A stretch of 9,112 nt of DNA. It comes from Prevotella sp. GTDB taxonomy: Bacteria > Bacteroidota > Bacteroidia > Bacteroidales > Bacteroidaceae. The translations under genes and the position numbers were made by a program. Shown piece after piece: positions 1 through 7,192 of the stretch; within the stretch, counting starts at the first letter, position 1, and each line of letters begins with the position of its first letter. The notes beneath the pieces were generated by a model that worked only from the letters and a program-made list of their open reading frames with translations, was not told the origin of the DNA and did no database searches. The stretch covers positions 1 through 9,112 of the forward strand of contig JAJPYV010000348.1 in NCBI GenBank assembly GCA_021204735.1. Direction: 5' to 3'.

Positions 1-1230
1 GAAGGTGTCAATAAGGATTATTTCAACGAACTCATAGTAGGTCAACCAACATTCGTTAAGGCTGCTGACGGAATTATCGCCAATATGACAGCAGATGAAA
101 TGCGTGCATACATGGAATGGGACGCAATACTTAGTGCAGCAAGTTATCTAAGCGATGACGTTGTTGCTGCCAACTTCGATTTCTTCGGTAAAACAATGTC
201 GGGACGTAAGGAGAATCATCCTCGTTGGAAATTGGCAACCAATCAGGTTGAACGTCAAATGGGCGAGGCTCTTGGCAAGATGTATGTAGAGCGTTACTTC
301 CCCGCTTCCTCAAAAGAACGCATGGAAAAATTGGTTAAGAACCTGCAAATATCTCTCGCTGAGCGCATAAAGGCACAAGACTGGATGAGCGACACCACAA
401 AACAGGCTGCCCTTGACAAATTGAGTTCGTTCTACGTTAAAATCGGCTATCCAAACAAGTGGAAGGACATCTCTGGTTTGACAATTGACCCTACCCTTTC
501 TTATTACGAGAACGTGCAAAACTGCCACGCTTTCTGGGAGAAATGGGATATTGACTATCGTGCTGGCAAGCCTGTCGACAAAGATGAGTGGTTCATGACA
601 CCGCAGACAGTGAACGCATACTACAACCCAACGACCAACGAAATCTGTTTCCCTGCAGGTATTCTGCAAGTTCCATTCTTTGACCCGACTGCTGATGATG
701 CGTTCAATTATGGTGCTATCGGTGTCGTAATCGGACATGAGATGACTCACGGATTTGATGACCAGGGAAGACACTACGACAAGAACGGTAACATGACAGA
801 CTGGTGGACGGTTTCTGATGCAGAGAACTTTACTGCACGCTCAAAGGAATACGCTGACTTCTTCTCGAACATCAAAGTGTTGCCTGACCTGAATGCCAAT
901 GGCGCTCTTACATTGGGTGAGAACCTCGCTGACCACGGTGGTTTGCAGGTTGCCTTCAATGCTTACAAGAACGCCACAAAGGATACACCTCTTAAAGAAA
1001 TTGACGGACTCACAGCCGACCAGCGTTTCTTCCTTGCTTACGCAGGTGTCTGGGCTGCAAACATCACGGATGAGGAAATACGCAACAGAACAAAGAGCGA
1101 CCCTCATGCTCTCGGCAGATGGCGCGTAAATGGTGCTCTCCCACATATCAACGCTTGGTATGACGCCTTTGGCGTAACTCCGTCCGACAAGATGTTCTTG
1201 CCAGAAGAAAGCAGATTACAACTGTGGTAA
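1..1230 (+). CDS. M13 family zinc metallopeptidase (neprilysin/PepO-like), C-terminal part
   Basis: This is the C-terminal 409 residues of an M13 endopeptidase, which cleaves peptides outside the cytoplasm. The frame is open from base 1, so the true start lies upstream; the ATG at 85 is only an internal Met. The zinc motif HEMTH is encoded at 736-750. The third zinc ligand lies in ENLADHGG at 919-942, where Glu and Asp form the family ExxxD motif. The substrate-backbone segment NAYYNP starts at 613 and is followed by FPAGILQ. Near the C-terminus SDPHALGRWRVNG keeps the family His (1105) and Arg (1123) of the active site, and the protein ends in LQLW, matching the family's terminal Trp. M13 enzymes are usually about 670-700 residues, so about 40% is missing. 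Bacteroidota members are commonly signal-peptide or lipoprotein secreted, but that part is outside the window. No catalytic residue in the visible part is damaged. Confidence 0.96.
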   Translation, partial: EGVNKDYFNELIVGQPTFVKAADGIIANMTADEMRAYMEWDAILSAASYLSDDVVAANFDFFGKTMSGRKENHPRWKLATNQVERQMGEALGKMYVERYFPASSKERMEKLVKNLQISLAERIKAQDWMSDTTKQAALDKLSSFYVKIGYPNKWKDISGLTIDPTLSYYENVQNCHAFWEKWDIDYRAGKPVDKDEWFMTPQTVNAYYNPTTNEICFPAGILQVPFFDPTADDAFNYGAIGVVIGHEMTHGFDDQGRHYDKNGNMTDWWTVSDAENFTARSKEYADFFSNIKVLPDLNANGALTLGENLADHGGLQVAFNAYKNATKDTPLKEIDGLTADQRFFLAYAGVWAANITDEEIRNRTKSDPHALGRWRVNGALPHINAWYDAFGVTPSDKMFLPEESRLQLW

Positions 1231-1237
1231 AAGAATA

Positions 1238-1274
1238 AACGCTGATCTTAATGAGGTCAGCGTTTTTTCTTTTT
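1238..1274 (+). terminator. Intrinsic terminator, probably bidirectional
   Basis: A 10-bp stem (AACGCTGATC at 1238-1247 with GGTCAGCGTT at 1255-1264, one T-G wobble) encloses a 7-nt loop and runs into a T-rich tract at 1263-1274. It starts 8 nt after the M13 peptidase stop. Read on the minus strand, the same stem is followed by TTTATTCTTTT, so it can also stop transcription coming from the ABC ATPase gene that ends at 1303. This fits the convergent arrangement. Confidence 0.9.
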
Positions 1275-1302
1275 CAAGACTTTTGCCATTACATTATTGT
1301 TG

Positions 1303-2070
1303 CTAAATGTTGAAGTATTCTTCAAGTTCTTTGGTAGCGTTTCCATCAATATTTTGCAAATCCTTGATGATTTTCCCTTTTTCGAGCACTGCGATACGGT
1401 TTGAAATGTCAATAGTATGTGTAAGATTATGACTGCTTAGCAAAATGGTTTTATCGCCTTGTACGCTATATTCTTTAAGAATGCGTTTAAGACAATTTTG
1501 ACTTGATGGGTCAAGGAAATTGAAAGGTTCATCAAGTACCAATAACTTAGGATTGCTTAACATTGCGGAGATAATACCTATTTTTTGCTTGTTACCAGCC
1601 GAGAAATTGCGAATCAGTTTTTTAGTACCCAAAATCTCACCGCTCATAAACTGTGAGAAAGTCTCCAAACGATTGCTTGTCTCCTGTTCTGACAACCCAT
1701 TAACCTTGCCAATAAACTGAAAATATTCTTCGGGAGTGAGAAAGTCAATTAAAAAGCCCTCATCTATGTAAGCACCAGTAAATACTTTCCAATCCTCCGA
1801 TTTTGACGTATCAATATCAACACAAATGCCATCTTTCGAGGCCACACTATTGATATCATAATTTGAGCTATCAGCCTTATCAATAGAAATGGTTACGTTG
1901 CCACAATCAGCCTTAATCAGATCAAGCAATAGACGAAACAGAGTAGTTTTCCCCGCCCCATTATTGCCTACCAATCCAAGAACACAACCAGAGTTGACAT
2001 TGAACTCCTCAATGTCAACTGCTGTAGTATTCCCAAATTTTTTCTTTAAATTGTGAAAACGTATGTTCAT
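1303..2070 (-). CDS. ABC transporter ATP-binding protein, no permease beside it
   Basis: This 255-residue single-domain ABC ATPase would power a membrane transporter from the cytoplasmic face. It has Walker A GNNGAGKT at residues 35-42, a degenerate signature FSAGNKQKIGI (156-166) where LSGGQ is usual, Walker B LLVLDE (176-181), a D-loop and the H-loop His214. The Q-loop position reads AYIDEGFL (about 101-108), so the usual Gln is not evident. An acidic, Ser-rich stretch of extra residues lies between Walker A and this point (about 66-95). From memory, similar Bacteroidota ATPases often sit beside a DUF5687-type membrane protein, but none is adjacent here: secA lies upstream and the convergent M13 gene downstream. 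The ATG at 2070 is preceded by an A-rich leader without a Shine-Dalgarno sequence. The substrate cannot be inferred. Confidence 0.9.
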   Translation of the reverse strand: MNIRFHNLKKKFGNTTAVDIEEFNVNSGCVLGLVGNNGAGKTTLFRLLLDLIKADCGNVTISIDKADSSNYDINSVASKDGICVDIDTSKSEDWKVFTGAYIDEGFLIDFLTPEEYFQFIGKVNGLSEQETSNRLETFSQFMSGEILGTKKLIRNFSAGNKQKIGIISAMLSNPKLLVLDEPFNFLDPSSQNCLKRILKEYSVQGDKTILLSSHNLTHTIDISNRIAVLEKGKIIKDLQNIDGNATKELEEYFNI

Positions 2071-2110
2071 TTCTCAATTGAAACTCAAGCAAACATCGCA
2101 ACCAAGAAAG

Positions 2111-2135
2111 AATTTTTAATTTTTAATTTTTAATT
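2111..2135. repeat. Heptamer array (AATTTTT)3 plus AATT
   Basis: Three exact copies of AATTTTT occupy 2111-2131 and a partial AATT follows at 2132-2135, directly next to the hairpin at the secA 3' end. On the transcribed (minus) strand it reads AAAAATT repeated, so it is A-rich rather than a terminator U-tract. A related period-7 array lies behind the gene ending at 5750. Confidence 0.85.
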
Positions 2136-2162
2136 GTGTGAAAAATCTCCGATTTTTCACAC
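2136..2162 (-). repeat. Perfect 12-bp inverted repeat containing the secA stop codon
   Basis: GTGTGAAAAATC (2136-2147) and GATTTTTCACAC (2151-2162) are exact reverse complements around a 3-nt loop. The last secA codon (GTG, Val1125) and the TGA stop (2157-2159) lie in the arm transcribed first. On the minus strand the hairpin is followed by A-rich heptamers and not by a T-run, so it does not look like a standard intrinsic terminator. It could protect or terminate the secA mRNA in another way, or be part of a dispersed intergenic repeat. Confidence 0.85.
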
Positions 2163-5100
2163 CAGTCCTCTTCCGTGACAGTTTTTGAATTTCTTGCCGC
2201 TACCGCAAGGACATGGGTCATTGCGTCCTGGTAACTTGTCCTTCTTGATAGGCATCTGACGCTTTGGCTCGGCACTCTCACGCGTATCATGACTTGCTGC
2301 AGCCTTTTGAGCCGGATCAGTGAGGTCATCCTTCTGTTCGGTATATCTCTGACTTCTCTTCTCAGGTGCAGCCTCTTGAACATTCCTCTGTTGCATCTCT
2401 GGAATCATTCCTCTCATCAGAATACTCACGATACGATTGTTCATAGAGTCAACCATATCATCAAACAACTTCACGCTTTCGAGTTTGAAAATCACCAACG
2501 GGTCCTTCTGCTCGTATGATGCGTTCTGCACACTATGTTTCAGTTCGTCAAGTGCCCTAAGATTCTCCTTCCAGCAATCATCAATGATATGCAGCAAGAT
2601 AGTCTTCTCAAACTGCTTTACAACACTCTTACACTCAGTTTCGTATGCCTCTTTCAAGTTGCACGGAATATTATAAACTCGCTTGCCATCGGTAATAGGC
2701 ACCATAACACGCTCATACCTGTCACCCTGATTCTCATAAACATCCTTGATAACAGGATAGCCAACAGCCTGAATACGGTCTGTTCTACGTTTGAAATCTT
2801 CCATAGCAATCTGGAACGCTTTCTCCGCAAGATTCTCATGGTTGCCGTTCATAAATTCATTTTCAGTAAACGGACATTCCATAGCAAGTATTGTCATAAA
2901 TTCATCCCTGCAACCCTCATAGTCGTTCTTATCAATGATACGAACTACACGGTCCCAAATGATATTCGTGATATCCATGCCAATCCTCTCACCCATTAGA
3001 GCGTGGCGGCGTTTCTCGTAAACCACGGTACGCTGCTTGTTCATCACATCATCATATTCAAGCAGACGCTTACGAATACCGAAGTTGTTCTCCTCAACCT
3101 TTTTCTGTGCACGCTCGATATTCTTAGTGATAATCGGAGCCTCTATCCTGTCGCCCTCCTCGAAACCGAGACGGTCCATAACCTTGGCAATACGTTCACT
3201 GGCGAACAGACGCATCAGTTTATCCTCAAGACTGACAAAGAATACAGAACTTCCCGGGTCACCCTGACGACCAGCACGACCACGCAACTGACGGTCAACA
3301 CGACGGCTCTCATGACGCTCCGTACCGATGATAGCCAAACCACCAGCCTCCTTCACGTCAGGTGTCAGTTTGATATCTGTACCACGACCCGCCATGTTGG
3401 TGGCAATTGTAACAGCACCAAGCATACGCTCCTCTGTATGCGTTGAACCATCCTTGTCTCTAATAATCGCCGTACCCTTAGAACTCTTTCCTGCCTCAGC
3501 CACAATGTTAGCCTCACGCTGGTGCAACTTAGCATTCAGCACATTGTGAGGAATATGCCTGAGATTAAGCATCCTACTAAGCAATTCTGAAATCTCGACA
3601 GACGTGGTACCCACAAGACAAGGCCGTCCAGAATTACGCATGTTTTCAATTTCCTCGATAACAGCGTTATATTTCTCACGAGCCGTCTTATAGACACGGT
3701 CATCCATATCATTACGTATGACAGGACGATTGGTAGGAATCTCCACAACATCGAGTTTGTAGATATCCCAAAGCTCACCAGCTTCCGTGATAGCCGTACC
3801 AGTCATACCAGCCAACTTATGATACATACGGAAATAATTCTGCAATGTGATAGTAGCGAATGTCTGTGTAGCCTCCTTCACCTTCACGTGTTCCTTAGCC
3901 TCTATAGCTTGGTGCAGACCGTCGCTCCACTGACGACCCTCCATGATACGACCCGTCTGCTCATCCACAATCTTCACCTCACCGTCCATAACGACATACT
4001 CGTCATCCCTATAGAACATGGTGTAAGCCTTCAGAAGTTGCTGCAAAGTGTGCACACGCTCACTCTGCACGGCATAATGGTTGAACAACTCATCCTTCTT
4101 ATCCAACTTCTGTTGCTCATCGAGACCCTTCTCGTTCTCCAATTCTGCCAATTGAGTAGTAATGTCAGGCAACACAAACAAATCCCTATTGTTCACCTGT
4201 TTGGCAAGCCACTCCGTACCCTTGTCAGTCAAGTCAACCGAATTGATTTTTTCGTCAACCACAAAATACAATGGCTCAATAGCCTCTGGCATACGGCGGT
4301 TGTTGTTCTCCATGTAATATTCCTCCGTCTTGAGCATACCAGCCTTGATACCCTCTTCAGAAAGAAACTTGATAAGAGGCTTGTTTTTCGGCAAAGCCTT
4401 GTGCGAGCGGTACAGACTTAGGAAACCTTCGTCCATCATCTTCTGGTCGTTCTTCTCACTCGCTGTATTAATCTTCTGTCTTGCATCAGCCAAATACTGC
4501 GTGGCAAGACGTTTCTGCACATCAACCAATTTCTCAACCAACGGCTGATACTCCTCGAACATCTGGTCGTCACCATTAGGCACAGGACCGGAAATAATCA
4601 AAGGCGTACGGGCATCATCAATGAGCACCGAGTCGACCTCATCGACAATGGCATAATTATGTTTCCTCTGAACCAAGTCAGCAGGCGAGATTGCCATATT
4701 GTCACGAAGATAGTCAAAACCAAACTCATTATTAGTACCGAATGTGATGTCTGCTTGATAAGCATTTCTTCTCTCAAGCGTATTTGGTCTGTGCTTATCG
4801 ATACAATCAACAGAAAGACCATTGAACTCATAGAGAGGTCCCATCCACTCTGAGTCTCGCTTAGCAAGATAATCGTTCACTGTAACCACGTGCACACCAT
4901 TACCAGTCAGCGCATTGAGGAACACAGGCAAAGTAGCCACGAGTGTCTTACCCTCACCGGTAGCCATTTCCGCAATCTTACCTTGATGCAATACAGCACC
5001 GCCAAAGAGTTGCACATCATAGTGAACCATGTCCCATAGCGTCTCATTACCGCCTGCCATCCAATGATTACTGTATATAGCCTTGTCGCCTTCAATCCTC

Positions 5101-5534
5101 ACGAAATCTCGCTTTATGGCAAGTTCACGGTCAAAATCATTTGCCGTTACGACAACCTCCTCATTCTCCTTAAACCTGCGGGCGGTCTCCTTCACAATAC
5201 TGAATGCCACAGGCAGCACCTCATCAAGAGCTTTCTCGTATATCTCAAGAACCTCCTTGTCGAGTTTATCTATCTGGTTGAAAATATCCTCACGCTCATC
5301 AATAGGCGTATCTTCAATCGTTGCTTTAAGTTGTTCAATCTGTGCTTTCTGCTCCTTGGCAGAATCCTGAACGTATTTCTTTATCTCATTGGTACGAGCA
5401 CGTAAAGCATCATTGTCAAGAGCTTCTATCTCAGGGTATGCCTTCTTCACCTTCTCCACAATAGGCTGAATCAGTTTCATATCCCTTGAAGACTTATCTC
5501 CAAACATTGATTTTAAAAAACTATTGAAACCCAT
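2157..5534 (-). CDS. secA: Preprotein translocase ATPase SecA
   Basis: SecA is the ATP-driven motor that pushes unfolded preproteins through SecYEG. All main parts are present: Walker A GEGKT (193-197), VNDYLAKRD (219-227), [16 protein letters not shown] (265-280), the DEAD-like DEVD box (298-301), [34 protein letters not shown], the [25 protein letters not shown] stretch of NBD2, and a C-terminal zinc tail [13 protein letters not shown] with Cys1108, Cys1110, Cys1119 and His1120. At 1125 residues it is over 200 longer than E. coli SecA. The extra material includes a charged, probably coiled-coil stretch (about 52-105), a region near 122-165, and a large insert between the DEVD box and the PPXD segment. 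Such insertions are usual in Bacteroidota. The ATG at 5534 begins [12 protein letters not shown], a normal SecA N-terminus; its leader is A-rich without a Shine-Dalgarno sequence. The zinc tail is separated from the core by a variable charged linker. Confidence 0.98.
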   Translation of the reverse strand: MGFNSFLKSMFGDKSSRDMKLIQPIVEKVKKAYPEIEALDNDALRARTNEIKKYVQDSAKEQKAQIEQLKATIEDTPIDEREDIFNQIDKLDKEVLEIYEKALDEVLPVAFSIVKETARRFKENEEVVVTANDFDRELAIKRDFVRIEGDKAIYSNHWMAGGNETLWDMVHYDVQLFGGAVLHQGKIAEMATGEGKTLVATLPVFLNALTGNGVHVVTVNDYLAKRDSEWMGPLYEFNGLSVDCIDKHRPNTLERRNAYQADITFGTNNEFGFDYLRDNMAISPADLVQRKHNYAIVDEVDSVLIDDARTPLIISGPVPNGDDQMFEEYQPLVEKLVDVQKRLATQYLADARQKINTASEKNDQKMMDEGFLSLYRSHKALPKNKPLIKFLSEEGIKAGMLKTEEYYMENNNRRMPEAIEPLYFVVDEKINSVDLTDKGTEWLAKQVNNRDLFVLPDITTQLAELENEKGLDEQQKLDKKDELFNHYAVQSERVHTLQQLLKAYTMFYRDDEYVVMDGEVKIVDEQTGRIMEGRQWSDGLHQAIEAKEHVKVKEATQTFATITLQNYFRMYHKLAGMTGTAITEAGELWDIYKLDVVEIPTNRPVIRNDMDDRVYKTAREKYNAVIEEIENMRNSGRPCLVGTTSVEISELLSRMLNLRHIPHNVLNAKLHQREANIVAEAGKSSKGTAIIRDKDGSTHTEERMLGAVTIATNMAGRGTDIKLTPDVKEAGGLAIIGTERHESRRVDRQLRGRAGRQGDPGSSVFFVSLEDKLMRLFASERIAKVMDRLGFEEGDRIEAPIITKNIERAQKKVEENNFGIRKRLLEYDDVMNKQRTVVYEKRRHALMGERIGMDITNIIWDRVVRIIDKNDYEGCRDEFMTILAMECPFTENEFMNGNHENLAEKAFQIAMEDFKRRTDRIQAVGYPVIKDVYENQGDRYERVMVPITDGKRVYNIPCNLKEAYETECKSVVKQFEKTILLHIIDDCWKENLRALDELKHSVQNASYEQKDPLVIFKLESVKLFDDMVDSMNNRIVSILMRGMIPEMQQRNVQEAAPEKRSQRYTEQKDDLTDPAQKAAASHDTRESAEPKRQMPIKKDKLPGRNDPCPCGSGKKFKNCHGRGLV

Positions 5535-5573
5535 ATATTGTTCTGTTTTCTTTTTAATTTATGAATAATTTTG

Positions 5574-5608
5574 CAAAAATACGAATTTTATTTATATATC
5601 CGCACAAA
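5574..5608 (-). promoter_or_regulatory. Candidate Bacteroidota-type secA promoter (proximal)
   Basis: On the minus strand a TATTTTTG element (5581-5574) followed by CA matches the Bacteroidetes -7 consensus TAnnTTTG. A TTTG at 5608-5605 could serve as the -33 element. The spacer of 23 nt is somewhat longer than the usual roughly 19-21. Transcription would start near 5568, giving a leader of about 35 nt to the secA ATG. The assignment rests on motif match only. Confidence 0.5.
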
Positions 5609-5610
5609 GT

Positions 5611-5632
5611 ATGATTAAATCATATCGATATG
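5611..5632. promoter_or_regulatory. Two overlapping palindromes upstream of the secA promoter
   Basis: ATGATT-A-AATCAT (5611-5623) and CATATCGATATG (5621-5632) are both perfect palindromes and share three bases. They lie immediately upstream of the proposed -33 element at 5605-5608. The position suits an operator, but no regulator is recognisable, and AT-rich palindromes can arise by chance. Confidence 0.35.
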
Positions 5633-5691
5633 TTAAAATTGCATACCTATGTTTCCTTTCATTTCGAATAGAAAAACAAAAAGAAAGTCAA

Positions 5692-5720
5692 CAAAAATAC
5701 ATGATAAAGTCTCAAGCAAA
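5692..5720 (-). promoter_or_regulatory. Second candidate upstream promoter for secA
   Basis: A second minus-strand TATTTTTG (5699-5692) lies 17 nt downstream of a TTTG (5720-5717). The -7 match equals that of the proximal candidate, but the spacer is short. If used, it would make a leader of about 150 nt carrying both palindromes. This is a weaker candidate because TATTTTTG is easily found in AT-rich DNA. Confidence 0.25.
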
Positions 5721-5724
5721 ATTG

Positions 5725-5752
5725 AATTTTTAACTTTTAACTTTTCACTTTA
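5725..5752. repeat. Degenerate heptamer array at the 3' end of the phosphatase-fold gene
   Basis: Four consecutive 7-mers, AATTTTT, AACTTTT, AACTTTT and CACTTTA, fill 5725-5752. The TAA stop of the gene ending at 5750 lies inside the last unit. Period and sequence resemble the array at 2111-2135, and both have the same orientation relative to the gene they follow. There is no strong hairpin here, only a short AAAATT-G-AATTTT palindrome at 5718-5730. Confidence 0.75.
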
Positions 5753-7192
5753 GTATTCTAACGGTGATTTAGAACAGCCATTAGGAGCTCTTATCCTAAT
5801 AGCCTTTGCAATTGTAGGGGCAATCCTATCAGTAGTTACAGGGGTGTTTATCGTCTTTCCGAGAATACCGCCGCCATAAAAAATTATCGGGAAAGTAGTT
5901 AAAGTTTCCCTTGAAATATATTGTTGTAAATTGTTTTCATTCAATAATTTCCAACCTGGTGTTACTTCTAATATCAAGTCCCCGCAGCGGTCTGCATTGA
6001 ACCAATTTCGTAGGGTTGAACTCTCATTATTTGATAATATCAAAAGGTTGGTACTGGTGTAAACATTTTTAACTCCTGCAATTTGGATTAGAAAAGTCTG
6101 GGCACGAGTGAGAATATCACCCAAACTTAATTTTTTCTGGTCAATCTGCCTGATATTCAAGAAAATCTGATTGTAGAAACAACTCTCGATATATTGGTCC
6201 ATGCCATATATCGCACCAAGATACATGTTAAGCAAATTGGCAGTACGGTTGATGTACATAGTCTTGCTCGGAACATTGTATTTAGCGTAGTCGTATTCCT
6301 TTATATTACTATATCCTGTACTCGTAATCACAAAAAGCACGTTGCCTTTCCCTACTTTCTCCTCAATGGCAGAAGTAAGTTTATCCAACTCCTTGTCAAG
6401 TTGCAGATAAGTATTAACAATCTGCATCTGACTGCTTTTGTCACTATCGTAAGTAATTGTGGCATCGTAAGTCAAGGAAAGCATATCAGGAATATCATCC
6501 ATACCCATTCCTGTAGCATTAATGCACTGCAACGCTACGTTGGTGATGTTCGAGTTAGCATCATTATTAGTAAAATCTTTGACATTCAACAGATTATACG
6601 ACTCCAACCAATTTGGAGCTTTCTTGAAATAATATTTTGACGAGCACCAGCAGTTGTTGTCTGGATTATACCAAATAGCACCGTCAGCTGCATGACCACC
6701 AGCCAATATCGCAGCATCCCTCTGAATTGCAATACTGTAAACAATCGCCTTGCCGTCGGAAGTTACCTTCAACTCATCATTAATGGTACTGGTAGCAATA
6801 TTCTTTGGAGAAGAACTCTCGTTGGTGAAAACGCCATCAAAATTCTTGTCATCAATGCAGCAGACGGGAATCAAAGTGCTCCTGTCAAGCCATTGAAAAC
6901 CAGTAATACTATTATCGTAAGGTGACGTACCAGTAGCTATTGCCGTGATAGCAGAAGCTCTGTCAATTGGAGCAAACGAATAATGGGCATCGGTGTAAAC
7001 AACACCATTCTTATACAATTTCTTGAACCCATTTTCACCATAACGCGGCAAAAGAGCCTCAATATAATCATTACGCAGTTGGTCAATCGCAATGTTAATC
7101 ACAAGCCTTGGTTTCGGCATAATTTCCTGTGAGTACATCACATTACCTGACGCCAACGCTAAAATAGTAGCAGTAATATATTTCCTAATCAT
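5750..7192 (-). CDS. Secreted alkaline-phosphatase-superfamily protein, probable pseudo-enzyme
   Basis: This 480-residue protein starts with a signal peptide (MIRKYITATILALASGNVMYSQ) and is then readable as the type I phosphodiesterase/nucleotide pyrophosphatase branch of the alkaline phosphatase superfamily. Family landmarks are IDQLRNDY (36-43), GENGFKKLYKNGVVY (52-66), ATGTSPYDNSI (86-96), SPKNIATSTINDEL (128-141), AILAGGHAADGAIWY (161-175), DMLSLTYDA (236-244), TYLQLDKELDKL (261-272), FPIIFYGGGI (434-443) and TDRIAPTIA (454-462). The first metal Asp (37) is kept. The nucleophile segment, normally T-x-x-GHAT, reads RASAITA; the D-x-x-x-H metal pair after DMLSLTY is absent; the TADHG ligands read TSTGY (290-294); and the late His is not seen before FPIIFYG. 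Phosphatase activity is therefore doubtful. Its ATG overlaps the lnb stop by 8 nt, which suggests translational coupling and shared control. The frame is intact, so this is not a decayed gene. Confidence 0.85.
   Translation of the reverse strand: MIRKYITATILALASGNVMYSQEIMPKPRLVINIAIDQLRNDYIEALLPRYGENGFKKLYKNGVVYTDAHYSFAPIDRASAITAIATGTSPYDNSITGFQWLDRSTLIPVCCIDDKNFDGVFTNESSSPKNIATSTINDELKVTSDGKAIVYSIAIQRDAAILAGGHAADGAIWYNPDNNCWCSSKYYFKKAPNWLESYNLLNVKDFTNNDANSNITNVALQCINATGMGMDDIPDMLSLTYDATITYDSDKSSQMQIVNTYLQLDKELDKLTSAIEEKVGKGNVLFVITSTGYSNIKEYDYAKYNVPSKTMYINRTANLLNMYLGAIYGMDQYIESCFYNQIFLNIRQIDQKKLSLGDILTRAQTFLIQIAGVKNVYTSTNLLILSNNESSTLRNWFNADRCGDLILEVTPGWKLLNENNLQQYISRETLTTFPIIFYGGGILGKTINTPVTTDRIAPTIAKAIRIRAPNGCSKSPLEY

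Noticed and set aside
310..774. 154-codon minus-strand frame opposite the M13 peptidase
   Set aside because: The + strand frame shows clear M13 motifs throughout; the antisense translation has no recognisable domain or start signal.
85..1230. ATG at 85 as the true start of the M13 gene
   Set aside because: The frame is open to base 1 with family-like sequence upstream of this Met, and M13 enzymes are far longer; the gene is cut by the window edge.
2111..2162. Standard intrinsic terminator for secA
   Set aside because: The stem is strong, but on the transcribed strand it is followed by A-rich heptamers instead of a T-tract, and the stem includes the stop codon. Reported as a repeat structure instead.
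3819..4421. 200-codon open frame on the + strand inside secA
   Set aside because: It lies fully antisense to a strongly conserved part of secA and its Leu/His/Thr-rich translation resembles no family. It is a mirror of secA codon use, as are the other + strand frames within 2289-5405.
6194..6640. 148-codon + strand frame opposite the phosphatase-fold gene
   Set aside because: Antisense to a continuous, family-matching protein, with no supporting motif of its own.
5750..7192. Calling this gene an active alkaline phosphatase or PafA
   Set aside because: The fold matches, but the metal ligands and nucleophile region needed for catalysis are substituted.
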